Assembly: GCA_958510825.1 (NCBI GenBank)
Contig: OY294044.1
Span: 98,680,893 to 98,744,892 of the forward strand
Source: Brachypterus glaber
Lineage: Eukaryota > Arthropoda > Insecta > Coleoptera > Kateretidae
Length of the DNA stretch: 64,000 bases
Reading direction: 5' to 3'
Shown: in pieces, positions 1-11,257 of the stretch
Numbering within the stretch: the first letter of the stretch is position 1
Layout of the letters: each line of letters starts with the position of its first letter
Notes under the pieces: generated by a model
Told to the model about the DNA's origin: nothing
The model's database searches: none
Seen by the model: the letters and a program-made list of their open reading frames with translations, nothing else
Translations under genes and position numbers: made by a program

Positions 1-617
1 TAGTTCTCCCATTCAAGGAAACGAAAGAGTCTAGCAGACTAACCATATGAAAACTGCCCCCGCTTTAATTTAACTTTTTGTACTGGTTACGTAACACCCT
101 TGACCTCAAAGATAACACACCCCAATTTCAGACCCCTACCCCCTCCCCTAAGGGTAATAATAGCATAAATTAAAAAAAAACTTTAAAGTCGATTTTCTCG
201 GTAACTATTTCAGATATTTCAAAGATTAAAAAAACAAATTATAGCTACTTACTAGCACTACAAAATATATTTTTTTTAGAATTTTTGGTTCTATAATAGG
301 GGTTGAAAAAAATATTTTAAGTTTTTGGGGGTAGGTTTCAATACCACCCCTTTGAATGACACCCACCAAAAATATCTGGCAAAACACTTATTTACCCACC
401 TCTAAAGTGTAAAAATTGGAAAGCTGTCAAATGGCCGGAAGGCAGCTAAAAAACATAAAAACTAGTAGCGTGCACCAATTTTTAAAAATAATATAATTTC
501 GAATAGTACTATTAAAATGAGTTATGAAGACAATAATTTTACATTATATCAGTAAGGGGATATTTAAGTCACATGACATATATTTTTAGTAAAAAAGTTT
601 TATTTGAAATAAAAAAA

Positions 618-805
618 GTAATTCCATGGTAACTCACGTTACAGCCGCAGAATAAATATAATAAATATTTTATTATATTATCATTTTTTAACAAACAGTC
701 TTTAAAAATAATAGATAACAAGCAATCTTTAATAATAATATAATAAAATATCTAAAAGAAGTGTAGTTTTTTCTGCAGATGTAACGTGAGTTACCATGGA
801 ATTAC
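618..805. repeat. small inverted repeat nested in the left arm
   Basis: A 33-bp arm at 618-650 (begins GTAATTCCATGGTAACTCAC) is repeated inverted at 773-805 with about two mismatches, around an AT-rich loop. The opposite arm of the 2.6-kb foldback carries only one copy of this motif (near 1961-1995), so this copy is an extra inverted duplication that broke the symmetry of the larger element. Confidence 0.75.
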
Positions 806-1167
806 CCTTTTAGAAAAAAAATTATTTTATTTTATTTTTTTATTAAAAATAGTAGGTATAAAAAATAAAGTAATTTAATTTCAATTTTATATTAAACTAT
901 AATAAGCCGTGAAGATATGTAATGCTAGGCATTCCATTATACACAGTGGTCCATTTATCAGGACATTCCTTAATATTTTAACAACATCTATATATCAAAA
1001 AAAGTTGAGAGTATAAAGTGCATTTTATGGCCCGCGCGGGCATAAAAACAGAAAAAATGTTTTTGATTAACTTACAGCATTTCCCTAGTAACGACATAGG
1101 CGTAACTAGGGGGGGGCTTGAGTGGGCTTAGCCCCCTCCCCCAAATTAAACTATAAAAGTAAAGTTA

Positions 1168-1170
<3 letters not shown>

Positions 1171-1222
<52 letters not shown>
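1171..1222. repeat. (AT)n microsatellite
   Basis: An uninterrupted run of about 26 AT dinucleotides in the central loop of the first foldback. It follows a GGCGTAACTAGGGGGGG segment resembling the repeat at 25.4-25.6 kb. Confidence 0.95.
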
Positions 1223-1226
<4 letters not shown>

Positions 1227-1440
1227 AAATATCTATATATAGGGGACTCAAGTGCAAATTGAATTTTCGGATTTTTTTAAATATTTATATTTTGGATGCA
1301 ATAACGAACTAGTATGGCATAAAAGTTTGTGTGCACCGCAGGTATTAATAGATATGTATGCCCCCGGGCGACTTACAAACAAAGATCGTCGCCCTCAGGG
1401 CATAAACATCTACTTATCTACCTTGGTACATAAATAACTA

Positions 1441-1895
1441 TTTTTCTTAAATTTTTTTTTTGAAATTTTCATTTACAGTTGTCATTTAAAATTAGTCTAA
1501 AAGTATAATTTACATTTTTGTATCATGAAAATAATTATTAAACAAAAATTGTTTGACTTTTTTTAAGAAATTTTGACAAAAATTCCCATTTTCAAAAATT
1601 TTTATTACCCTCAATTTTTTTTCGAAAAAATAAAAAATCTATGGTCGAATAGAGAATTTTACAAGCTTTAAAATGATTTATCACTCAAACTCCTTTCAAT
1701 TTAAAAAAATATTCCCTCTTGTACGCCCGCCTCCATTGTGTCCGCTAAACACATTAAATATACACATATACAATGTATGTATATTATACATATATTTTGT
1801 GCTTTAGTTAAGCTCTTATAACTTTTTTTTTAACTTTTTTTATATCTAGAAGTTATTAAAATATTAAAGATTTTCATGATAAATGGACCACTCTG
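1441..1895. repeat. degenerate copy of a CAGTGCGGTCC-family arm
   Basis: The central loop of the foldback contains AATAGAGAATTTTACAAGCT followed by TTTAAAATGATTTATCAC and ends with GGACCACTCTG then TA. This is the same order of motifs as the right half of the MITE at 31661-32374. It looks like an old copy of that family lying in the middle of the larger palindrome. Confidence 0.55.
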
Positions 1896-2612
1896 TATAA
1901 TGGAATGCATAGCATTACATATCTTCAAATAAAATATTTAAAAGAAAGTGCCTTTTCTTTCTGCAGCTGTATCGTGAGTTACCGGAATTACCCAAAATAG
2001 TTAATTTTATTTCAAATGAAAGTAAGTTTTTTACTAAAAATATACGTCATGTGACTTAAATAGCCCCTTACTGGTTTAATGTAAAATCGTCTTCTACATA
2101 AATCATTTTAATAATACTATTCAAAATTACATTTATTATTTTTAAAAACTGGTGCACGCTACTAGTTTTTACGTTTTTTAGCTGCCTTCCGGCCATTTGA
2201 CAGCTTTCCAATTTTTAAACTTTAGAGGTGGGTAAATAAGTGTTTTGCCAGAATTTTTTGGTAGGTGTCATTCAAAGGGGTGGTATTGAAACCTACCCCC
2301 AAAAACTTAAAATATTTTTTTCGACCCCTATTATAGAACCAAAAATTCTAAAAAAAAATATTTTGTAGTGCTAGTGAGTAGCTATAATTTGTTTTTTTAA
2401 TCTTTGAAATATCTGAAATAGTTACCGAGAAAATCGACTTTAAAGTTTTTTTAATTTATGCTATTATTACCCTTAGGGGAGGGGGTAGGGGTCTGAAATT
2501 GGGGTGAGTTATCTTTGAGGTCAAGGGTGTTACGTAACCGGTACAAAAAGTTAAATTAAAGCGGGGGCAGTTTTCATATGGTTAGTCTGCTAGACTCTTT
2601 GTCCAATTCAAG

Positions 2613-3585
2613 AATACTAACAATATTATCAAAAAAAAAAAAATAGGATAAAAATATTTACCTTTATCTGTAATATTTGATTATTTGGTATATGTTTCGT
2701 GTTGCTCTAGACTAAACAATTTCCTTTTACCTTTCGTCAATAAAATATATTTCAAAATTATTAAAAAATTTACTTTTAACTTGGTAAAACCCAGCTGCCT
2801 AAACTTTGCCATTTTTTTTTATTTTTTAACTGCACATGTAGGGCCATCTAAACATGGTAACAAAAACCAAAAATTACGAAGCATAGTTCAGAAACAGGCA
2901 CTGTCCCATTCAATAATATGTCCCATTCATGGATATTTCCCCCTATTCATTATATTATCCAGTTGTAATATATTTTTTGCTTTTTTTATTAAGAGAGCAT
3001 CTTCTTTTAAATTAAATATAACTCTTACAAGAACCTTTAGTAAACGATTAATGATTTTTAGTTATACAAAATAACAAAAAAATTTAATAAAAAAACTTCT
3101 GCCTACAAAAGAATTTGCGAGAGCGTGGCAAAAGGCGTAGATTATATCAATTCGGGTAAGTTTCGCGTAACTTCGGTCTATCTGCAGCGTAGTACAAGTT
3201 AATGCATATCCAGAAGCGTGCATAAGAACAAACACACATGTGAAATATTGTGGGATGGTTACTTTTTGCATAACAAGGTCCAATTTTTCTTTCTATTTTT
3301 AGAACTTATTAAAAATTTGCTGCGCCCCTACAACTTATCTATTTTTTCAAGACAATTTTTTCTATTTTTAGTTTTGTTCTTGGGTTATTGTGCATAATAA
3401 GAAATATAACACGGACAGACGGAATTTACGAAAGTTGCAGGCAATAAAATAATACGTACGGCATAAATTGTTCAAAAATCAACAATTAACATTTTTAAAA
3501 GAATCGTTTAATACACTTCTATCTCGTAAGCTGTGAAGAGTATAATATAAATTCAAAACGCTGAAATAAATTATATAAGAATTAT
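2613..3585. other. AT-rich stretch, nothing assignable
   Basis: No protein family, RNA gene or paired repeat is recognised here. A 129-codon open frame on the plus strand (2685-3074) starts without recognisable context, is rich in Phe, Ile and Lys as expected from AT-rich noncoding DNA, and has no motif I know. I treat it as noncoding. Confidence 0.5.
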
Positions 3586-4528
3586 TAGGGTGGACCTTAT
3601 ATTTTTATTTTTATTATCTTAAATTTTTTATTTAGGTGTAATTAGATAATTCTGAAAATATGGCAGTGATCAAACTTCTCTAAGGGTCCTAATTGTGCTC
3701 TTAAAATTCGTAAATTAACCATAAATCGTAAAAAATCGTTGAATATTGTCTGTAATTTTTGTATAAGTGGAAATTTTTAAGGGCTTGAAATCTTATTTTT
3801 TCTTTTTTTTCGAGCGAACAAAATTATGTGCCAAATTTGAAAATGATTAAAAGATTCTAGCCCGTGCAGACCGCCAAAGGTGCCCCTAACACAAAAATTC
3901 AAGAATTTCTACCATAAATGCGAGTCAAACGGTAAACAAACATTTTAAAAATGTATAAAACCGGGCTAAATTTATTTTTATTTAATGCATTCTAATATTT
4001 ATTCATAATATTAAATTGTTTTAACTAAGACACAATGAGCTTAGCGCCAAATAAGAGCTCCTAAATATTTGGCTCTTAGCTCGTTGTGTTTTAGTTAAAA
4101 AAAAAATTATTAAAAGTAATTACTAGAATGCATACAATAAAAATAAATTCAGTACGGCTTGATACATTTTTAAAATGTTTTTTTTATCGTTTGACTCACA
4201 TTTATGGTAGAAATTCGTAAATTTTAGTGTTAGGCGCAACCTTGGCTAATTTTCGGCACGGGTTAGAATCTTTTGATCATTTTGAAATTTGGCACATAAT
4301 TTCTAATGCTTAAAAGGAAAAAAGTAAGGTTCCAAGCCCTTTAAATTTTTCACTTATACAAAAATTACAGACAATTTTCAAAGGTTTTTTTTACGATTTA
4401 TTGTTAATTTACGAATTTAAGAAGCGCAATTAGGACACTTAAAGAAGTTTAATCACAAATTTTCAAAAATTTTTAGTTAGACCTAAATTAAAATTTTAAA
4501 ATAATAAAAAAATATAAGTTCCACCCTA
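3586..4528. mobile_element. 0.94-kb foldback MITE with TAGGGTGGAC tips
   Basis: The whole segment folds on itself. The left tip TAGGGTGGACCTTATATTTT pairs with the right end, and matching runs through AAATTTTTAAGGGCTT, TTCTACCATAAATG and GAATGCAT motifs to a centre near 4058. The innermost stem is at 4021-4100 (AACTAAGACACAATGAGC against its inverse). Tips fit the hAT-type YARNG pattern, but no clean 8-bp duplication is seen, so the superfamily is uncertain. There is no coding capacity. Confidence 0.85.
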
Positions 4529-5021
4529 ATTTATAATATAGGAATTACTAATAGATGATTTACTAGATTTATAGACAACATTTATAGAAAACGGATTTTA
4601 TACAAAATACATATTTTTTATTAAAATAAAGTACGAAATACTGGGCGTTTTTGAGTTTTTACGTTTTAAAATAAGATAATACTACTGCTTCAAAATTTAT
4701 AATTTTGGAATTATTTTAAAATATTGGTCCGCAATTGCATCTAAAGACCCCAAAAATTAAATCAAGCTGAATTTTTTTTACATTTTTTTTAAATCATACC
4801 CCACCCTTAAATATCCAAGGACAAGCCCCCTTGAGAATTTTGGTTAAGAAACCTATGATACATAGCTCTAAAGTCTATCTCAAAGCGTTTTCAAGTTACC
4901 TTAGTCAAAAATTTTCCTGATAAAGCGACAGACATGTCGGTCGCGACAGACCGCAACACTTTCCAGTGGAAATTCCCATATTTTATGCGATGAAGAAAAA
5001 ATTCAAATAAAGTATTTAAGA
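4529..5021. other. AT-rich spacer
   Basis: No gene or well-formed repeat recognised. A 72-codon minus-strand frame reaching 5109 runs into the CCCGA repeat and is a chance frame. Confidence 0.5.
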
Positions 5022-5843
5022 TAGGGTTTCCAATCCCGAAAACCTGGGATCCCGAAATACCCGAACCCGATGATTTTTGAAGTAAATCGGGATCGGAATT
5101 AAATTTCACCAGTCCTGAGATTTATTTCGGGATCTATTTTACGGCATTAATATTAAAGTTTAATATAAACAATTTATTTTTAATATATTAAACTATTTTA
5201 CTTTTCCCGAGAAAAGTCTATAGACTAGCTAGCGTTGGTTAAAAAAAATATTGCTTTTTTATATTTCTCGACGTTTTATCCAAAAAATATGATTTCCGTC
5301 AATAAAAATCTGTCTCTCGGTCGGTCAGGAAATTTGTGATTACGATAACTCATACCACCACATAGGTTATCTAAATTTCTAATCTGAGATTATTTTTGGT
5401 AAAAATCGGGGTGGGATAAAATGGTGTAAAAACTATTTTTTTTTAAGTTTTTTTTTTCAATTTATTTTTTGTTATACGAAAAAAAGGAAAGGAAAATCCC
5501 ACAACTCAACCAATTTATTTAGAAAAAAAGGAACTTAAAAAAAAATGTTTGAAAAAATTATTTTTTTTTATTTCATATTTTTTAATTTTTTTTTTATTTT
5601 AATAAACCTAGGCTTATAGTGGAAAGTATTATTTTGTTGGCAGCAGCATTTTTTTATTTACTTTAAATACAGACTAGAGTTAAACGGTTAATTTTTTTAA
5701 CATGTTTGCTGCCGGTTGCCACGTATGCGTCATCGGCAGCCAACGTGTTAAAAATGTGTTTTTGATCTAACAAAAATAATCGTTAAAAAAAACAATCCCG
5801 AGATCGAGATTTTCCTTCGCAGTCCCGATCATCTCGGGATTAT
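5022..5843. mobile_element. possible degenerate CCCGA-rich element
   Basis: TAGGGTTTCCAATCCCGAAA at 5022 is followed by repeated GGGATCCCGAAATACCCG-type motifs to about 5131. A second block of AATCCCGAGATC and CCCGATCATCTCGGGATT motifs lies at 5794-5843. I recall CAGGGTTTCCAATCCCG tips from insect hAT-type MITEs. Here the right tip is not intact and no target duplication is visible, so this may be two fragments rather than one element. Confidence 0.35.
5697..5751. repeat. GC-richer hairpin
   Basis: TTAACATGTTTGCTGCCGG (5697) pairs with TCGGCAGCCAACGTGTTAA (5733-5751) around a short loop with GCCACGTATGCGTC. It is a strong 19-bp stem in otherwise AT-rich DNA. Function unknown. Confidence 0.7.
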
Positions 5844-5955
5844 AATGTTGATAATATATGACCATGAACAGTTTTCGCCAGTTTTAGGATTTTTTAATTT
5901 TTTTTGGGGTTACGCTGTACAAGTTTTCTGCTAATATCTCAAAATCGAACCCCTA

Positions 5956-6380
5956 CACGGAAAGAAATTAGTGGGCTCTGCGCTATACATTATAAGATAT
6001 TTGGTAACAGTGCCAAATTATAGTGATTTAAGCTATAGATTATAAGGGACACAATAACTAATAATGTTAAAAATAAATTGGAAACGATTATATATATTAC
6101 AGACACGATTATATTTATTACAGGCACTATTATAAATTTACAGAAATTTTATTATATTATAAAAATTATTAGCACGGACAATAATTAAATCTATTTAAGC
6201 TATAAATGCCACACTATTTGTTATATTTTATTATTCACCAAACAATTAAAGTATTTCATATAAATTTTTACACTGACTGCTATAATTGTAAGAGAAAGCC
6301 TTGTATTTATATAATAAGCGATTATAATTTGCTTGGTATGTGTGTTATAGCGCTCCTAGCTATAATTTTTTTTTTCCGTG
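5956..6380. mobile_element. MITE with TA target site and CACGGAAA tips
   Basis: CACGGAAAGAAATT at the left and AATTTTTTTTTTCCGTG at the right are inverted, and TA sits directly outside both (5954-5955, 6381-6382). A TA target is typical of Tc1/mariner-type elements. The interior is a patchwork of short ATTATA/TATAAT motifs. Overlapping short frames near 6206-6540 are chance. Confidence 0.65.
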
Positions 6381-6649
6381 TAGTTCTAGCGCTTTAAGTC
6401 CTGAGATACGTTTTATCACCCTGTACCTATCAAGTAGGATTACTGGTAATTTTTGGAGAATCCCTTGTATTAGAAAACAATTAATTCTAAGGATATATAT
6501 TTATAGATTTAAATTAGCATATTTAATAAATGCACTGTAATCTTGAAAACAATATTTCTTGGCATTGCTTTTCGGAAAATTAAGTTTTTCACGGAGAAAA
6601 AATGTGTAAAAATTGATGCCAACATTGATATGTATTTTTTTTTTAATAT
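6381..6649. other. no gene seen
   Basis: Short AT-rich segment between two repeats; nothing recognised. Confidence 0.5.
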
Positions 6650-7019
6650 ATTGTAGCCCAGTCATTTTAGATTGTCTATCGGGAATCTGTCAGAAAAATC
6701 TGCATACCTATAGATTTTTGAACGCTCTTTCACGTAAAAATGGTATTTTGGACCAAAACCTTCAAATTTCACCGCCAGCTTGATTTTAAGATCTCATTTT
6801 TTGCGTTTTTTTACTAAAACCAAAATTTGGTTTGGTTTGGTAAGTATTTAATACTTACCACTTCAGTCCCAGGTCTGGCAAAAAAAAGTATTTATAACTT
6901 TTTTAGAACTTAAAACATATTTATCTTTTAAGATAAATATTTATTTAAAAATGAATATTAAAAAAAAAATAGCAGTAGCGTAGAAATTTTGTAGATTTTG
7001 ATGTACTGACATAATTTTA

Positions 7020-7320
7020 AAATTTCAATATTTCCTTGAAAGGTTTTTGGGGTCGCAAAATTTGAATCTGATATTAAAAAAAATCTAACTCCATCCCTAA
7101 AGGAGGAAGAAATATTTTTTTTTACAATATTTTTATAAAAATTGGCATACAGGGGTTTTTGAGGTCGTTCAAACTAAATCTGATAATAAAAAAATTCTAA
7201 CACCACCCGGTATGTGGGGTAGTTAATTTTAATTGTTTACATTGTTTTCGTGAAAATTGGTATATAGGGGTTTTTGGGGTCGATGAAACTAAATCTGATA
7301 ATAAAAATTTCTAAAGCCAC
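7020..7320. repeat. tandem repeat, three units of about 112-115 bp
   Basis: Each unit carries a GGGGTTTTTGGGGTCG core (7041, 7151, 7267), then AATCTGATAATAAAAAA and TTCTAACACCAC-like sequence. Related sequence occurs at 26.2, 29.8-30.1, 31.07 and 49.7 kb, so this is a dispersed satellite-like family. Confidence 0.75.
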
Positions 7321-7821
7321 TGTAATCTTTTAAGTGAGATTATTTATTTTCACCTTAACTTTTTAAAGAGTTTTTTTTTTTAAATACTTAATCATGTTAT
7401 TTTATTAATTTGTAGGGATGTGCTCTTTCATATAAAAATAAAATTTTTGACGTATGAAAAAAAAAATTACACCATAACTTTTTTTTAAAGCCTTGATTTC
7501 ATGGATGTAACTATGCTTTACTGTCAAACACTCGGCGGGGACTCTAGCGTTTGGCGCCAATTTGATTTTTATTGTTTTTTTAGCGTTTTTTACAATTCTT
7601 TGGGAAGAAAAAGCCTTATTGTGGTATATATTTTTTAAATGAGCATTTTTTATAGGTATTCACATGCTGATAAAAAAATAATTTTTTGCGAAAACGTAAA
7701 TATTTGACCGCCATCTTGATTTTTATACATTTTGCAGCACAATATTCTTGTCGTCACGATAAGTCAAAAACTAAATATCAGATCAACTTCAAATTTTTAG
7801 GAGACGTTAACTTTAATGAAA

Positions 7822-7995
7822 ACTATACTAGAAATTCAATAAAACCTGCTGTGACTCATACCTCTGCAGTTTTTGTATAAGGGGTCCCCCTTTGCGAAGC
7901 TTTGACGAAATTACGCGAGTCGCACCCGAACTGGTATGATCTTCGCCTTTTACCACACTGAGTCACTGCAGGTTTTATTGAATTTCCAGTATAGT
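7822..7995. repeat. foldback with 37-bp arms
   Basis: ACTATACTAGAAATTCAATA at 7822, continuing into AAACCTGCTGTGACTCA, is repeated inverted at 7959-7995, around a loop containing GGGGTCCCCC and TTACGCGAGTCGCACC. It is shaped like a small MITE. Target duplications were not resolved. Confidence 0.7.
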
Positions 7996-8002
7996 GCCCT
8001 AT

Positions 8003-8600
8003 TATTTTTGGTAAAAGTTTGGGTAGGGCAAAACGGGCAAAAAGACATAAAACTACAATTGACCAATACAGTACCATGTTTTATTGAAAAAAAGTTCTTA
8101 CAAAAAATGTTTAGAATTGCATAAAAATTATTAAAAAAAAAACAAAACTGATTGGGGTGCTGCAAAGAGGGCAAAACGGAATAACAATGCATTTGACCAA
8201 GACAGTAGAGCCTTAACCATAGGTCCTATAAAAAAGAAGTTTTTACAAAAAATATTTAGAATAAGATAAAAAATTGTATTGACAAAAAGAAAAATTGATT
8301 GGGGTGGTGCAAAGGGGCACAAGGGCATAAAACTGCAAATGACTACGGCAATAGAGCCTAAACAATAAGTCCTATTAAAAAAAAGTTGTTATAAAACATT
8401 TTGAGAATTAGATAAAAAATTATATTGATAAAAAGAAAAACTGATTGGGGTGATGCAAAGGGGGAAAAGGGCTTAAAACTGCAAATGACTAAGGCAGTAG
8501 AGCCTAAACCATAAGTCCTATTAAAAAGTTTTTACAAAAAATGTTTAGAGTTGAATAAAAAGTTATTTTAATAAAAATAAAAATGGATTGGAAAAAAAGC
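8003..8600. repeat. tandem repeat, four units of about 146 bp
   Basis: The GATTGGGGTG marker recurs at 8150, 8297 and 8443 and, diverged, at 8586 (spacing 147, 146, 143). Each unit contains a GCAAAGGGGC-like stretch, ATAAAACTGCAAATGAC, AGTAGAGCCTAAACC and TTTTTACAAAAAATGTTTAG. Short minus-strand frames here are by-products of the repeat. Confidence 0.8.
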
Positions 8601-8945
8601 CCAAATTTCGCAAAAAAAAAACGACAAAAAAACAAAGGTGGCGGTGAATTCTTAGTTAAGGTGAAAATAAATATTCTTAGTTGAAAGAACACTTTAGAAT
8701 CCATCAAAAAAGTTGGATATAAAATAATTATCCAATAATTAAGTATTCGGTTTTAGTAAATAATTGTGACAAAACGCAAAAAAAGAGATCTTAAAATCAA
8801 GATGGCGGCGAAGGTTTTGGTCCAAAATACTAATTTTACGCGAAAGAGCGTCCAAAAATCTATAGGTATACAAATTTTCAGATTGTTCTGAAAGGTTCTC
8901 GATAAACACCGATTTTTTTTGCTAAAATGCACTATGGTCCGGACG

Positions 8946-10054
8946 ATACCCAAAAATGGCATTAATTCAGCTGTTTACGCTACAGGTATAAAAATTGGTG
9001 TAGGGAGGTATTTTATAATGCAAAATCCGAATATGGCATTAAAATTTAAAAATTCAAAATAGCGGGTCCCATATGGCCTCTGTAATAGTTAAATTTGTAA
9101 ATAAAGTTTAATTTTAAATTGGTAATGTTCTTTTTGTGTTGCTTAAATTCAATTTACCAATAAAAATAAAAAATATAAAATCGCTTATTCAAAATGCGTG
9201 ACTATACTCAAATTTGAAACTTTGGCCTTTTTTATTGTTTTGCACATTAATATATTTTTTTGATTACGGAATTATCTAGTTTTTACCTACATACCAAATT
9301 TCATGTTTTTACGACCTCCCGAAAGATATTATGATACATGTACAAGTCGGCCATCTTGTTTTTTGTTTTGTTGATTTTTGTTTATTATTACATATAAAAT
9401 ACATACCACCCTACATACCCACTTTCAAGTTTCTACGACCTCCAGTTCGAAAAATGTTACTTTGACAGGTCCGCCTTCGTTTTTTTTTGTCTTTGTTGAT
9501 TTTCGTTTGTCATTGTATAAAAACTATATAACTTCTAATGGAATTTTACTTAATTTTTTCTGTAAAAATTACGTTATATAACATTGCTAAAAGTAATGCA
9601 ATCGTAAGGTTATGTAAATAGAGTGCGCCATAAAATCAGATTTTTTTTTGTGTAAAGATACATAAAATATTTTGTTAACTTATATTTTATGTTATGTAAG
9701 AATTAATAGTAGGTACAGTAATAAGTTATGTGAAATTTGATATAACTTTTTATGTGAAATTGTATGATTTTTCTCTGTGTTCTCTGCTCTCGAGTTAGCA
9801 GAGTAAAAGTTTGTTATTTACATTTTTTTCATCAAATTCTCTCTGTCTGTCCGCCCCGTCCATCTGTCCGTCTGTAAGTCACGTTTTTTTGTGCGCACAA
9901 AAATGTAAATTATAAAAGAAATTATATTATATTTCTAAAATAAAAGCGTTAAATCCAGCTCTTATCAGGTTATGAGTAAAACTCGTTTCTTTAGCTAATA
10001 TAGTTCCAGCAAGGGTTCCAGAGTTAATTATTTATTAAATAAAAAAAAACATTC
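8946..10054. other. AT-rich, no gene; scattered repeat scraps
   Basis: Contains a CCATATGGCC-type scrap related to the GGATCCAATATGGCGG family (about 8985-9075), a TCTGTCCGCCCCGTCC run (9843-9890) related to the GTCCGTCCGTCTG segments near 12.2 and 12.55 kb, and otherwise nothing assignable. Confidence 0.5.
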
Positions 10055-10302
10055 CGAGGGGTTTATTTATTGGACAATCCGTGTGCACCTATCCAAAAAT
10101 CTTCTACAATCCTTGACAATTCCTTCTTTCACAATGATCTGCAGTCCTCCAGAATCCTTCACAATCATTTACAATCTATCCACAATCTTTAACAATCTTC
10201 ATTAAAATTGTGTACAATCTTTTTGACAATCTTTGACAATCTTCCACAATCCTTTGATTCTCACAATCCTTGTACACTTTTTTTCAATAAATAAACCCCT
10301 CG
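10055..10302. mobile_element. short CGAGGGG-tipped element with ACAATC tandem interior
   Basis: CGAGGGGTTTATTTATTG at 10055 is inverted at 10285-10302. The interior is made of imperfect 10-14-bp repeats of the ACAATCTTTG type. The flanks aaacattc and aatttttc agree at 5 of 8, so a target duplication is only possible. The tip and architecture recall the 3.57-kb element at 34968, which also starts CGAGGGGT and has short subterminal tandem repeats. Confidence 0.7.
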
Positions 10303-10908
10303 AATTTTTCGGATTAACATTTTTAGATATATTTCGTCTGACGTCTTGGATTATTTCAATTTTTAAAAAGTGTATAAAAAGCAACCTAACCTCAAATAAT
10401 TATATATACGATGGATCCAGTGGAATATTCCTGTTTATTTATTTATTTATTTAGTTTATAGTCGTTCTCGGACCAAATTTTAGGTATTTTACACGATATT
10501 GGACTGATGTAACTACAACGAATTTTGAACAGATACTCTTCACTATTAAGAGCTACTCTTTTCTATTGTAAAAAGAATCTCAAAACATAGTGAATCTACT
10601 TGTAAGGTTAACCAAAATAAATTTATTTTGACATAGATATCCTTGGGTATAACCAATAACACGGGTCAACACAAAATTTGACTTTGACTCTAAAGTATAA
10701 AATTTCGATAGTTTAGGTCGTAATTACACGAAAAAAAATTATATGGCATAAAAAAGTTTGCTTTTGTATTTAGAAGACCGATTGAACGATATTTTTCAAA
10801 ATCTGTGGTATTATTTTTTATTGGAAGATAGAACCATCGAAATAAATTTGTTTGTCATTTTTATTAAGTTTTACTATCAAAATAACTTACAAAAAAGTAG
10901 AAAATTCT
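10303..10908. other. AT-rich spacer
   Basis: No gene or paired repeat recognised. Plus-strand frames here (for example 10758-11063) lie antisense to the minus-strand relic or in noncoding DNA. Confidence 0.5.
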
Positions 10909-11257
10909 TTAAAAGTGTACCCTCTTACTCTTTCTTTTATGTTCATAAGTACTTTCTCTCAATAAACCCCAGATATAGTCTCCCATCATGTTTTCATTGG
11001 CCATTACATTTGATTCACTGCTTAATTAAAAATTGCTCACCTTCCAAACATCTTTTACAATAACTACGAGCAACATTTGGAGCCCATGGCTTGTCTTAAT
11101 TCCGAACAGGACAGTCAAAATATGCAGTCACAGAGAACTTGAGATGTTTTTAGTTCATATTTCATGTCTCGAACTTCAATAAATTGACCACATACGTAGC
11201 AAAATGCATCAGCATCATATTTACTTTCGCGATGCCATTTTAACGTTTTCTCGACAT
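10909..11257 (-). pseudogene. internally deleted relic of a cysteine-rich arthropod/cnidarian protein family
   Basis: Read on the minus strand from an ATG at 11257 (MSRKR, then a frameshift), the sequence gives KYDADAFCYVCGQFIEVRD followed by KYELKTSQVLCD. After a second frameshift it gives AYFDCPVRN, a stop, DKPWAPNV, and YCKRCLEG. The CYVCG plus DKPWAP pattern is the N-terminal cysteine-rich domain of a large multicopy family I know from aphids, other insects and Hydra, whose members are normally many hundreds of residues long. The sequence then passes almost directly to NENMMGDYIWGLLRES and EHKRKSK with a stop at 10909-10911, which resembles that family's extreme C-terminus (an MMADYCW-like motif). 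The whole middle is therefore missing, and several frameshifts and stops make it dead. The biochemical function of the family is not known to me. Multicopy spread suggests a mobile or retro-inserted origin (inference). Confidence 0.65.

Larger units (their letters stand above)
18..2604. mobile_element. 2.6-kb foldback (long terminal inverted repeat) element
   Basis: Two inverted arms (about 18-940 and 1896-2604) match closely: AAAGAGTCTAGCAGACTAAC near the left tip reappears inverted near 2581-2600, and matching continues through the GTTACGTAACAC, CATATG and TTTGACAGCT stretches. The flanks cATTCAAG (10-17) and aATTCAAG (2605-2612) agree at 7 of 8 positions, suggesting an 8-bp target duplication and hence a hAT-like mover. 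The left arm is about 215 bp longer because it carries an extra small inverted repeat. The centre (about 941-1895) has its own inner inverted tips, read as CAGTGGTCC and GGACCACTCTG. No transposase frame is seen, so the element is non-autonomous. Boundaries are good to a few bases. Confidence 0.85.
6650..8945. repeat. 2.3-kb composite inverted repeat with internal tandem arrays
   Basis: The outer arms are inverted: 6672-6812 (motifs CTATAGATTTTTGAACGCTC, TTTTGGACCAAAACCTTC, GATTTTAAGATCTC) matches 8772-8909 in reverse, and TTATTTTCACCTTAACT near 7330 matches GTTAAGGTGAAAATAA near 8655. Between the arms are two tandem arrays (7020-7320 and about 8003-8600) and a separate foldback (7822-7995). 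No coding frame is recognised. The block may be one old element invaded by others. Confidence 0.7.

Noticed and set aside
2685..3074. 129-codon open frame
   Set aside because: Composition is that of AT-rich noncoding DNA (many Phe, Ile, Lys), with no recognised motif on either strand.
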